Assembly (NCBI GenBank): GCA_030694465.1
Contig: JAUXYJ010000044.1
Coordinates: forward strand, 1 to 32,965
Direction: 5' to 3'
DNA: 32,965 nucleotides
Source: Deltaproteobacteria bacterium
Lineage (GTDB): Bacteria; Myxococcota_A; Polyangia; Polyangiales; Ga0077539
Below, piece by piece: positions 7,643-15,435 of this stretch. A program made the position numbers and the translations under genes. The notes beneath the pieces were generated by a model. The model did no database searches. It was given only the letters and a program-made list of their open reading frames with translations, and was not told the origin of the DNA. Numbering within the stretch: the first letter of the stretch is position 1; every line of letters starts with the position of its first letter.

Positions 7643-10261
7643 ATGACGACGCAACGAGCATGGCGCCTTGAGGGCTACGCAGGGGACGCCAAGACCGCAG
7701 TGACCGGCGCGCAAGCGCTCGCAGACGAGCGATCTCACCTCGAGGTCGACCCGATCCACCTGTTTTATCGCTTGGTCGATCGCGACACCTATGTGCAGAA
7801 AGTCCTCGAGACCGCAGGTGTTGACCCCGGCGATGTCCTCGTCGAGTGCGAGTCCGTCCTGCGTCGCTTGACCCAGATCCCCAACGCCGTCGCGTTTGTC
7901 TCGCCACGCCTGCTCGCCCTCGCCGCACGGGCCGAGTCCGAAGCGACCCGCGACGCCACGCCCGTCCGCGTTCGCCATCTGCTCGTCACGCTCTCGACCG
8001 AGGCCACCGGGCTCTTGGGCGCCGTCTTGCGCTCGGTCGACCTCGACGAAAACCGCGTCCGCAATGCGCTCAAGACCGTCCCCGAGCCCACCGCGCCCAC
8101 CGTCACCGAGGTCCCCGGCGAGGGCCGCGGGCAGGGCTCGGTCGCGGGCCCCGCTGCCGACGCAGACGCCCTCCATCGCTTCACCCGCGACATGAGCGCC
8201 GAGTCATCACGCTTTGACCGCATCGTGGGGCGCGACGCCGAAATCCGCCGTGTCATGCAGGTCATCGCGCGCAGGCAAAAGAACAACCCGGTGCTCGTCG
8301 GCGAGCCCGGCGTGGGCAAGCGCACCATCGCCCGCGCCATCGCGTCACGCCTCGCGTCGGGTGGCGCGCCGGATTTGCTCAAAGACACAAGACTCTTTCA
8401 GCTCGACATGGGCTTGCTCATCGCGGGCGCCAAGCTGCGTGGCGAGCTCGAAGACCGGCTGCGTCAGGTGCTCGTCGCAGCACAAAACGCCACCGAGACC
8501 ATCGTGCTCGTGATCGACGACCTGCACACGCTCTTTGCAAACCAAGCGACCGGCTCGGGCGCAGTAGATTTGCTCAAGCCCGCGCTCGCCCGCGGAGAGA
8601 TCCAGATCCTCGGGACCACGACGCCCGACGGATACAAAAAGCACATCGACAGCGACCCCGCGCTCTCGCGCTTGTTCGCGCCCATCGAGGTCGAAGAGCC
8701 CACCCTCGCGTACGCCACCGAGATCGTCCGCGGCCTCGTCGAGTCCTACGAGAGCTACCACGGCGTGCGCATCGCAGACCCCGCCGTCGTGGCCTCGGTC
8801 AAGTTCGCCAAGCGCTACCTTGGCGAGCGCGCCCTGCCCGACCCCGCGATTGATTTGCTCGACGAATCTGCAGCGCAAACACGCCTCGCGCTCGACACGG
8901 GCCCGCTTGAGCTCGACCAGCTCGACCAGCGATTGCTCACGCTCGAAGGGCAACACCGCGCGCTCATTGACGACGAAGACCCAGCGTCCAACATCGCCCG
9001 CGCCGCGGTCGAAGCCGAGCTCACCACCGTGCGCGATCGCCTCGCGACCCTGCGCCCGATGTGGGACCGCCAACGAGGGCTGCTCGCTGCCGCGCGCGTC
9101 GCGAGAGACTCGGTGCTAGCTCTGCGCGCAGAGAGAGACCGCGCGGTGGCCACCAAAGACACCTCGCGTGCATCAGCGATTTCGCTCACAGAGCTGCCTC
9201 CGAGCGAGAAAAAATTGCTCGACGCCGAGCACGCGCTTGGCCAAGAGGGCACGCTCTTGCTGCAGCCCTTTGTCTCCGAAGAGCGCGTCGCGCAAGTGGT
9301 CGAACAATGGACCGGCATCCCCGTGTCCAAAATGCTCGAGAGCGAAAACGAAAGACTCAAGCAAATGGAGGCCCGATTGCGCGAACGCGTCGTGGGCCAA
9401 GACCAAGCGCTGCGGGTCATCGCAGACGCAGTCCAAGCAGGACGCGTCGGTGTGCGCGACCCCAAAAAGCCCATCGGGAGCTTCTTTTTTCTCGGACCTA
9501 CCGGCGTCGGAAAAACCGAGCTCGCAAAAGCCCTCGCCGAGTTTCTCTTCGACGACGAGGCCGCGCTCGTTCGCTTGGACATGAGCGAATTCATGGAGAA
9601 ACACATGGTCGCGCGCTTGCTTGGCTCGCCCCCAGGCTACGTCGACAGCGAGGCCGGCGGCATGCTCACCGAGGCCGTGCGTCGTCGCCCCTACTCGGTC
9701 GTGCTCTTTGACGAAGTCGAGAAAGCGCACCCCGATGTCTTCAACGTGCTCTTGCAAGTGCTCGACGACGGACGCTTGACCGACTCGCGCGGACGGTTGA
9801 CCAACTTCTCAAACACCGTGGTGATCCTCACGAGCAACGTGGGGGCCCTGAAGATCCTCGAGGCCTCGGACAGCGGCGCCGACGAAGAGACCGTCAAAAG
9901 GACCGTGCTCGAAGAGCTCAAGAAGTTCTTCCGCCCTGAGTTTCTCAACCGCATTGACAACCAGGTGGTCTTTAACCGCCTGAGCAAACCCGACCTCCGC
10001 GGCATCGTGGACATCCAGCTCCGCCAGCTGCAAAGGCTCCTGCGCGAAAACCAAATCACCATCGACGTCACCGCCGACGCCCGCCAACAGCTCACCGAGC
10101 TCGGCTACGAGCCCGCGTTTGGTGCCCGCCCGCTCAAGCGCGTGATCATGCGCCACGTGCAAAATCCCTTGGCCAAAGAGATCGTCGCCGGGGTCTGGCA
10201 CGCCGGTGACTCCATCCGAGTCGACTACCGCGACGACGCGTTCGTGTACGAGCGCGCTTGA
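7643..10261 (+). CDS. ClpB-like AAA+ protein with altered first ATPase domain
   Basis: An 872-aa protein with the Clp/Hsp100 layout: N-domain (~1-150), linker, first AAA+ domain (D1, ~185-410), coiled-coil middle region (~410-560), second AAA+ domain (D2, ~575-790) and C-terminal small domain. ClpB proteins are ATP-driven disaggregases that work with DnaK. D2 looks competent: Walker A GPTGVGKT (618-625) and Walker B VVLFDE (D690-E691). D1 is unusual. Its Walker A reads GEPGVGKR (220-227), with Arg where Thr/Ser normally holds Mg. Its Walker B ends D292-D293 instead of Asp-Glu. The pore loop reads GAKLRGELEDR rather than GAKYRGE-, and the usual arginine pair before F reads SRLF. I infer a specialised ClpB paralogue whose D1 may bind but not hydrolyse ATP. 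ClpC or ClpV are less likely because of the middle domain. The frame is open upstream to 7442, but the N-domain starts at ATG 7643. Confidence 0.9.
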   Translation: MTTQRAWRLEGYAGDAKTAVTGAQALADERSHLEVDPIHLFYRLVDRDTYVQKVLETAGVDPGDVLVECESVLRRLTQIPNAVAFVSPRLLALAARAESEATRDATPVRVRHLLVTLSTEATGLLGAVLRSVDLDENRVRNALKTVPEPTAPTVTEVPGEGRGQGSVAGPAADADALHRFTRDMSAESSRFDRIVGRDAEIRRVMQVIARRQKNNPVLVGEPGVGKRTIARAIASRLASGGAPDLLKDTRLFQLDMGLLIAGAKLRGELEDRLRQVLVAAQNATETIVLVIDDLHTLFANQATGSGAVDLLKPALARGEIQILGTTTPDGYKKHIDSDPALSRLFAPIEVEEPTLAYATEIVRGLVESYESYHGVRIADPAVVASVKFAKRYLGERALPDPAIDLLDESAAQTRLALDTGPLELDQLDQRLLTLEGQHRALIDDEDPASNIARAAVEAELTTVRDRLATLRPMWDRQRGLLAAARVARDSVLALRAERDRAVATKDTSRASAISLTELPPSEKKLLDAEHALGQEGTLLLQPFVSEERVAQVVEQWTGIPVSKMLESENERLKQMEARLRERVVGQDQALRVIADAVQAGRVGVRDPKKPIGSFFFLGPTGVGKTELAKALAEFLFDDEAALVRLDMSEFMEKHMVARLLGSPPGYVDSEAGGMLTEAVRRRPYSVVLFDEVEKAHPDVFNVLLQVLDDGRLTDSRGRLTNFSNTVVILTSNVGALKILEASDSGADEETVKRTVLEELKKFFRPEFLNRIDNQVVFNRLSKPDLRGIVDIQLRQLQRLLRENQITIDVTADARQQLTELGYEPAFGARPLKRVIMRHVQNPLAKEIVAGVWHAGDSIRVDYRDDAFVYERA

Positions 10262-10296
10262 GCTCTCCGCACCGCAGCGTACCCTCCGCCGCCGTG

Positions 10297-11025
10297 ATGC
10301 GATCGCTTGGACCTACCTTGGCTACGCTGGCGCTCGCGGCCTGCGCCACAACACCAGTCACACAGACCACGGCCGCCACCACGCAGAGCGCCCTGCGCAA
10401 CCGCCCACGACGCAGCGCCGTCCGCCAGGCTCTGGAGCGCGCCGCCGAGAGCGCCCAGCGCTGTGTCTCGCCTGCAAATTCGCCCGTCGAAGTGCAGGGC
10501 GCCTTCGCGGGCGAGACTGGGCGCTTCACCGCCGAGCGCGTGCTCCCCGTGACACTCGATCAAGCCCAGCGCGCGTGCGTCCAGCGCGCATTCGGCGAGG
10601 CCAGCGTGCCGGCGTTTCGCAACGCACAGCACGCCGCGATTTACACTTTCACGAGCGCTCCGCACGCAGCGAGCAGCGGAGACTGGGACGTGGACCCGCA
10701 CGCTGTGGGCGATGCGCTTCGCGCGCGGCGGGAGGACATTCACAGCTGCTACCAAACACAGCTCGACCGCGATCCGACGCTGCGGATGCTGGTCGGAGTA
10801 CAGTTTACCATCTTGGCCTCGGGGAGCGTCCGAGGCGACACGCAGCACTGGATCGGAGAGCTCACGGGCGATGCTGAGCGCGCGCACGACGTGGGACGAT
10901 GTCTCGAGCGCCTAGTCCAGACACTCACCTTTCAACTGCGACCCGGAAGCCAGGGAGCTGACTTCCGTTATCCGTTTAGCTTCAGGTCGCAATCCGCGGC
11001 AACTCCTGGCCCCGCGCCCCGCTAG
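10297..11025 (+). CDS. AgmX/PglI-type lipoprotein, paralogue 1
   Basis: A 242-aa predicted lipoprotein with lipobox L13-A-A-C16. After a Thr/Ala-rich spacer come two related modules. The first (~30-115) contains SAQRCVSPANSPVEVQGAF and ACVQRAFGEASVPAF. The second (~130-230) contains IHSCYQTQLDRDPTLRMLV, VQFTILASGSV, CLERLVQTLTFQL and FRYPF. The second fits the AgmX/PglI C-terminal pattern common in myxobacteria: helix with Cys, then a TonB-like strand-helix-strand fold. Role is probably envelope-associated; exact function unknown. The start at ATG 10297 is set by the signal peptide, 35 bp after the ClpB-like gene. The next gene at 11199 is a clear paralogue from tandem duplication. Confidence 0.8.
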   Translation: MRSLGPTLATLALAACATTPVTQTTAATTQSALRNRPRRSAVRQALERAAESAQRCVSPANSPVEVQGAFAGETGRFTAERVLPVTLDQAQRACVQRAFGEASVPAFRNAQHAAIYTFTSAPHAASSGDWDVDPHAVGDALRARREDIHSCYQTQLDRDPTLRMLVGVQFTILASGSVRGDTQHWIGELTGDAERAHDVGRCLERLVQTLTFQLRPGSQGADFRYPFSFRSQSAATPGPAPR

Positions 11026-11198
11026 CGCGCAGTGGTGCTTCGCAGAGATTCGGCCATCACCGCGTGCGAATAGGCTCATGTACTTAGCGTTTTGACAGAC
11101 ACCCTACGCAAACCAAGCGTCACACACGCTCACCGAAGCGCCCTTCGTACACTCGCGCACTTGAGCTCACCGCGCCGCGCGGTACCATCCGCGCACCC

Positions 11199-12290
11199 AT
11201 GCGATCGCTTGTACTCACCTTGGCTGCCCTCTCGCTCGTCGCCTGCGCCGAGACCCAGTCCACCGCAGCCACCACACTCGCCACCACGCAGAGTGAACTG
11301 CGCAATCGCCCGCGACGGAGCGCCGTCCGCCGCGCCCTCGAGCGCGCCGCGGAGAGCGCCCAGCGATGCATTTCGTCAGCGAATTCGCCGCTCGAAGTGC
11401 AAGGAGCTTTCGTGGGCGAGTCCGGGCACTTCACCGTCGAAGGCGTCCAAGCAGACACCCTAAGCACCGAGCAACGAGAGTGTGTCCGGCTCGCGTTTGG
11501 CGAGGCCATCGTCCCGCCCTTTCGCAGGGCGCGCTACCTCGCGACCCACACGCTCGTCAGCACCACGCCAGCCACCACGCCAGCCACCACGCCGGCCACT
11601 ACTCCCGCGACCGCAGACACCGAGCACGAGCTCAACGGGCGCGTCGTAAACAACGTGCTGCGCGCAAGGAGCGAAGAGATCCGCGGCTGCTTTCAATCGC
11701 AGCTCGCTCATGACCCCACGCTCCGAGTGCGGACCCGCGTTCGGTTCACCGTAGACTCGGTCGGGCTCGTCACCCACGCGTCGAGCACCACCCTCGCCGA
11801 GGCCGGCGCCCCCGAGCGCGCCAGCGACCTCGCCCGCTGCCTCGAGGGGCTCGTCCGCGCCACCACGTTTCCGGCGCGCCCCGGCGCGGCACCCATCGAG
11901 CTCTCGGTGCCGTTTGCCTTCGCGATCGGGACGCCCTCAAGCACCGTGCAGACCGCGACCAGCACCCCAGCGCCTCGCACGGGACAGATTGACTCCACGC
12001 TCACCATGGCCTCGATCCGCGCGCGTATGCCCGCGCTCAGCCAGTGTTTCAGCCGGCAATCCAGCCAAGATCCCACCCTGGCCGGGCGCGTCAGCGTCAC
12101 CTTCGTCGTCCACCCCGAGGGACGCCTGACCGACATCTCGACCCTCCCGTCCACCCGCGCCGGAAGCCCCGCCCGCATGCAAGAAGTCTCGGGCTGCATC
12201 CGCTCGACCTTCAGCACGTTCGTCCTCCCGCCCCCCACCGGAGGCCCGGCCTCGGTCACCATCCCGCTCGATTTTGGTGCCACGCGGTGA
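11199..12290 (+). CDS. AgmX/PglI-type lipoprotein, paralogue 2, two C-terminal modules
   Basis: A 363-aa predicted lipoprotein with lipobox L13-V-A-C16. The first ~115 residues closely match paralogue 1 (RNRPRRSAVRRALERAAESA, then a Cys and EVQGAFVGESGHF). A TTPA repeat linker follows (~122-140). It then carries two AgmX/PglI-type modules: one at ~145-245 (IRGCFQSQLAHDPTLRVRT, VRFTVDSVGLV, CLEGLV) and one at ~265-360 (ALSQCFSRQSSQDPTLAGRV, VTFVVHPEGRL, CIRSTFSTFVLP, IPLDF). The extra module suggests internal duplication after gene duplication. The stop overlaps the next start as GTGA (12287-12290), implying coupled translation. Confidence 0.8.
   Translation: MRSLVLTLAALSLVACAETQSTAATTLATTQSELRNRPRRSAVRRALERAAESAQRCISSANSPLEVQGAFVGESGHFTVEGVQADTLSTEQRECVRLAFGEAIVPPFRRARYLATHTLVSTTPATTPATTPATTPATADTEHELNGRVVNNVLRARSEEIRGCFQSQLAHDPTLRVRTRVRFTVDSVGLVTHASSTTLAEAGAPERASDLARCLEGLVRATTFPARPGAAPIELSVPFAFAIGTPSSTVQTATSTPAPRTGQIDSTLTMASIRARMPALSQCFSRQSSQDPTLAGRVSVTFVVHPEGRLTDISTLPSTRAGSPARMQEVSGCIRSTFSTFVLPPPTGGPASVTIPLDFGATR
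11562..11615 (+). repeat. 12-bp tandem repeat encoding Thr-Thr-Pro-Ala
   Basis: About four units of ACCACGCCAGCC and near-variants lie inside the paralogue 2 gene. Each unit encodes TTPA, giving a linker between the N-terminal module and the first AgmX/PglI-type module. In-frame copy number changes would alter linker length without breaking the gene. Confidence 0.75.
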
Positions 12291-13078
12291 CCTCTGCCCT
12301 GCCCCTCCGCGCCGCCCTCTCGCTCGCCCTGAGCGCGCTCTTGTCTCACTGCGCCGAGACCCAGTCCGCGTCCGCTACGTCCCCCACAACACTCCCCCAG
12401 CGCCGCATGCGCGCCGCCCCAGGGGCACGCGCCACCGAGCGCGCCCTCGCCCCTGCCCTCTCCCAGGCCCGCGCGTGCCTTGGCCCCCAGGCCCCCGCCG
12501 CGCGCCTCACGGGGGCCTTCACGGGCTCTACCGGCGCCTTCGCCCTCACCCAGAGCACAGACCTCCGTGGAGCCCCCCTGGCCCCTGCCCTGCGCGCGTG
12601 CATCGCCTCGGCGTTTGCCCAGGTTACGGTGCGCCCGTTTACCTCGCAATCCTTTGAAATCACTCGGGATCTCGCGATCGCGATCGCTCCCGTCTCGCCC
12701 CCGACAGCGGCCCCTACGCGCCAGCCCCTCGCGCAGCCCAGCGCCCAGCCCGTCGTCGTCGCGACCCCCATCGAGGCCATCTTGCAGCTCGGCCAGACCG
12801 GCTTCGCCTCGTGCTTTAACCGCCACAGCGAGCACGCCCCCGAGCTCGAGGGCCGCATTGAGCTTCGCTTTACGCTCTCTCGCGATGGACGCATTTTGCA
12901 GGCCGCCCACCGTGTCCTCTCAGAGACACACGGCCACGGCCAAATGGCCCACGTCGCGCAGTGCGCCGAAGACCACCTGCGGACCCTCACGTTCGGCGCG
13001 CGAACGCAAGACGCTGAGTTTCACGTGGTTCCGCTGAGCTTTAACGCCCGCGAGTTGTTTGCCCCCCAAGATGACTAG
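12287..13078 (+). CDS. AgmX/PglI-type secreted or lipoprotein, paralogue 3
   Basis: A 263-aa third member of the tandem family. The GTG start at 12287 overlaps the stop of paralogue 2 by 4 bp; the frame is open to 12044, but the signal peptide starts at the GTG (TSALPLRAALSLALSALLSHC). The possible lipobox L-S-H-C22 is poor, so it may be secreted rather than acylated. The following CAETQS matches paralogue 2 (CAETQS), which supports Cys22 as the mature N-terminus. The N-terminal module contains ARACLGPQAPAARLTGAF and RACIASAFAQVTVRPF. After a Pro/Ala linker the C-terminal module has FASCFNRHSEHAPELEGRI, LRFTLSRDGRIL and CAEDHLRTLTF. More diverged than paralogues 1 and 2. Confidence 0.75.
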   Translation: MTSALPLRAALSLALSALLSHCAETQSASATSPTTLPQRRMRAAPGARATERALAPALSQARACLGPQAPAARLTGAFTGSTGAFALTQSTDLRGAPLAPALRACIASAFAQVTVRPFTSQSFEITRDLAIAIAPVSPPTAAPTRQPLAQPSAQPVVVATPIEAILQLGQTGFASCFNRHSEHAPELEGRIELRFTLSRDGRILQAAHRVLSETHGHGQMAHVAQCAEDHLRTLTFGARTQDAEFHVVPLSFNARELFAPQDD

Positions 13079-13111
13079 CGTGGCCCACCCAAGCAACACA
13101 CCGCTGCGTGG

Positions 13112-13285
13112 CTAGCTCGCGGGAGCTGCCTTCGCACGCGGCGCGCGCTTCTTCTCTGGCTTGGCCACAACGGCCTTCGCAGCATCTTTAGCGTCCACGA
13201 TGCGCTTCTTGATGCGAGCCTTCAGCTTCCGCTGCGAATCACGCTGGCGCATCTTGTTTGAATGACGACGATCGCCCTTGCCCAT
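13112..13285 (-). CDS. Small basic protein with THX-like N-terminus
   Basis: A 57-aa ORF starting MGKGDRRHSNKMRQRDSQRK and ending in an Ala/Lys/Pro-rich tail (KPEKKRAPRAKAAPAS). It is strongly basic, without a membrane segment. The opening MGKGDRR is the same as that of the small ribosomal protein THX, but the rest does not match THX, so a ribosome- or nucleic acid-binding role is only a guess. An AGGAG ribosome-binding site lies a few bases upstream of the ATG (13285), and the gene is divergent from the protease gene at 13387. It converges on the paralogue 3 lipoprotein gene with a 33-bp gap. Confidence 0.75.
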   Translation of the reverse strand: MGKGDRRHSNKMRQRDSQRKLKARIKKRIVDAKDAAKAVVAKPEKKRAPRAKAAPAS

Positions 13286-13386
13286 CGAGAACTCCTGACA
13301 AATTTCTATGTGATGTGCGGATGAATGGACTCATTGCCCGATGCGCGCTGCGCACCGTCCGCGTTAGGACCGAGCGAGGTACCATC

Positions 13387-15435
13387 GTGAATTACCAATT
13401 GTCAACCCGACTTCGCTCCCTCGCCCTCGCGACGCTTGTCTTGGTGCCTCTTAGCTTCCACCGCGACCATGGCCTCCCAGGGCTCACGCGCACACGAACG
13501 CCCCTCGCGCACACCCTGCGGCAGGGACAGAGCGACGCGGCCCTCGCGCAGCTCGGGGTCCCCGCGTTTGAGCTCGCCGGTGGGCGCGCTGGACAGGGCG
13601 TCGTCCTCGCGATCGTAGACACCGGGTTTGACCTGCAGCACCCCGCGCTCAGAGGCCGCGTCGCGTGGGCGCTGGACACCTCTGGCGCGCTGCGCGGCGA
13701 GCAACCCGCCCTCGAGACACGCTTCGGCGGTGCGGTGTGGTCCAGGGACGCTCTGAGAGAGACCCTCGCACAAAGTCCCAGGGATTTGCCTCGTGATCTC
13801 GAGGGGCACGGCACGTTCGTGGCTTCTCTCGCCGCTGGGCATGACCCCCAGAGCGCCCCCGCCTGGGCCGGCATCGCGCCCGAGGCCACGCTCGTGCTCG
13901 CCGCTGTGGGCGGCCCCCAAGGAGCCGACGACCACGCCATTGTGTCCGCCGTAGATTTTGCACTCGACCGCGCAGGGGACCTCCCCGTGATCGTGGTCCT
14001 CGCCCTCGCCAGCGCCCGCGGAACCCACGACGGAAACACCCCCCTCGAGCGCGCCCTCGCCCTGCGCTTCGCCCCTCCCGCCCGCCGACTCCTCGCCCTC
14101 GCCGCCGGAAACCTCGGCGCCCGCCCCGCCCACCAACGCGCCCACATTCGCCCGCGCGCCACCCACGCCCTGCGCTTTGAGACCCACCTCGACCCCACCC
14201 AGTCCGCCGAGCTCTCGGTCGCCCACGAGGGCCCCCTTGAGCTCGCCCTGCGCGCGCCCAATGGCACCCAGACCCCCTGGGTAAGCTCAGGGCAATCGCA
14301 GGGTTTTCTCATCGCCCAGTGGCACGTCGGGCTCACCCTCGACGCTGCCCCGCCCCCTGCCGATTCGCTCGGAAGTTCTCTCCGCCAGGGCACCGCAGTC
14401 CACAGCGCCGCGGTGATCGTGACACGCCGCCCGAGCGCGCCCTCCGCTGCCCCCACGACCGAGCACGGCCCCTGGGAGCTCATCGCCCGAGGCGACGCCA
14501 CCGTGGACCTCTACGCACAAGACAACACCGCGACCCTCCCCGACGGATCCGCTGACCAATCCCTCACTGTCCCATGCTCAGTGCCGGGCGCCGTGGTGAT
14601 CTCTGCCACCACGTCTCGCCCTCGCTCCCCGCCCCTGCCCGACCTCCCCACGCGCCCCGATGGCACCGCCGAGTTCTCGGGCCGGGGCCCCGACCGGCTC
14701 CACCGCCTGCGCCCAGACCTCGCCGCCCCCGGAGGCTGGGTCCTCGCCGCCCAATCCTCCCAAGCCCCAAGCTCCCCACCGTCACAATCGCCCCCGCCCT
14801 ACACGCTCGCACGTGGGACCAGCGTCGCCACCCCCATCGCCGCCGCCGCGCTCGCGCGCTTGTGGTCCACCCTCCCAGACCTCTCGCCCCAAGCCCTCGT
14901 CGCCCGCGCCACCGCGTCGTCCTCTGCCTGGAGCCCCACCGCCGGCTGGGGCCCCATCGACCTCGCCGCCGCCCTGGCCCCCGTGCCCAGCGCCCCACCC
15001 AGCACGTGCACGCTCTCGCCCGCCACCGCGCAGCTCACTCCGGGCGAGCCCGTCTCCCTCGCCCTCGCCGCCCTCGCCCAAGGCCACCCCACCGAGTCCA
15101 CCGCGCTGCCCGAGGTCACGGTCACGCACGGCGCCCTCGACGAGCCCCCGCGAGCGCTCACCCTGGGCCGCACCGAGCTCCGCGTCCGCGCCCACCCTGG
15201 CACCGCAGGCCAAACGCTCACCGTGCGCGTGCGCCTCGGTCAGGCCCAGTGCGAGCGCTCGCTCGCGATCCGTCCGCCGCCGTGGGCCCCGATCGCGAGG
15301 GCACACTGCAACGTGACACTCAGCCGACGATTTGCGGCACCCAGCCCCACCGTCGCGGCCCTCTGCGCGCTGGCGCTCTGCACCCGGCGACGTCGCCGGG
15401 TCACTCGTTGCGCGCGTTGCGCAAGACCACGTTGA
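13387..15435 (+). CDS. Secreted subtilisin-like (S8) serine protease with C-terminal anchor
   Basis: A 682-aa S8 family peptidase. The catalytic triad is visible: Asp78 in VVLAIVDTGFD, His141 in DLEGHGTFVASLAAG, Ser479 in ARGTSVATPIAAAALARLW, with oxyanion Asn242 in AAGN. Residues 1-23 look like a signal peptide (NYQLSTRLRSLALATLVLVP). A long insertion (~245-460) separates Asn and Ser. A beta-like domain follows (~540-640). The C-terminus has a short hydrophobic stretch (SPTVAALCALALC) then five arginines, resembling a sorting or anchor tail. I chose GTG 13387, preceded by GAGG, because the signal peptide starts there; ATG 13321 is an alternative. The gene's last 35 bp overlap the convergent gene at 15401. 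Confidence 0.85.
   Translation: MNYQLSTRLRSLALATLVLVPLSFHRDHGLPGLTRTRTPLAHTLRQGQSDAALAQLGVPAFELAGGRAGQGVVLAIVDTGFDLQHPALRGRVAWALDTSGALRGEQPALETRFGGAVWSRDALRETLAQSPRDLPRDLEGHGTFVASLAAGHDPQSAPAWAGIAPEATLVLAAVGGPQGADDHAIVSAVDFALDRAGDLPVIVVLALASARGTHDGNTPLERALALRFAPPARRLLALAAGNLGARPAHQRAHIRPRATHALRFETHLDPTQSAELSVAHEGPLELALRAPNGTQTPWVSSGQSQGFLIAQWHVGLTLDAAPPPADSLGSSLRQGTAVHSAAVIVTRRPSAPSAAPTTEHGPWELIARGDATVDLYAQDNTATLPDGSADQSLTVPCSVPGAVVISATTSRPRSPPLPDLPTRPDGTAEFSGRGPDRLHRLRPDLAAPGGWVLAAQSSQAPSSPPSQSPPPYTLARGTSVATPIAAAALARLWSTLPDLSPQALVARATASSSAWSPTAGWGPIDLAAALAPVPSAPPSTCTLSPATAQLTPGEPVSLALAALAQGHPTESTALPEVTVTHGALDEPPRALTLGRTELRVRAHPGTAGQTLTVRVRLGQAQCERSLAIRPPPWAPIARAHCNVTLSRRFAAPSPTVAALCALALCTRRRRRVTRCARCARPR
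15383..15400. repeat. 18-bp perfect palindrome, copy 1
   Basis: CCCGGCGACGTCGCCGGG, a perfect palindrome also found at 23236-23253. It ends one base before the stop codon of the minus-strand gene 15401-16771, so it could form that transcript's terminal hairpin. At the same time it encodes most of the poly-arginine tail of the S8 protease on the plus strand. No U-tract follows on either strand. Confidence 0.7.

Noticed and set aside
11708..12910. 400-aa minus-strand open frame
   Set aside because: Gly/Arg-rich antisense shadow of the paralogous lipoprotein genes, which carry clear signal peptides and coupled starts.
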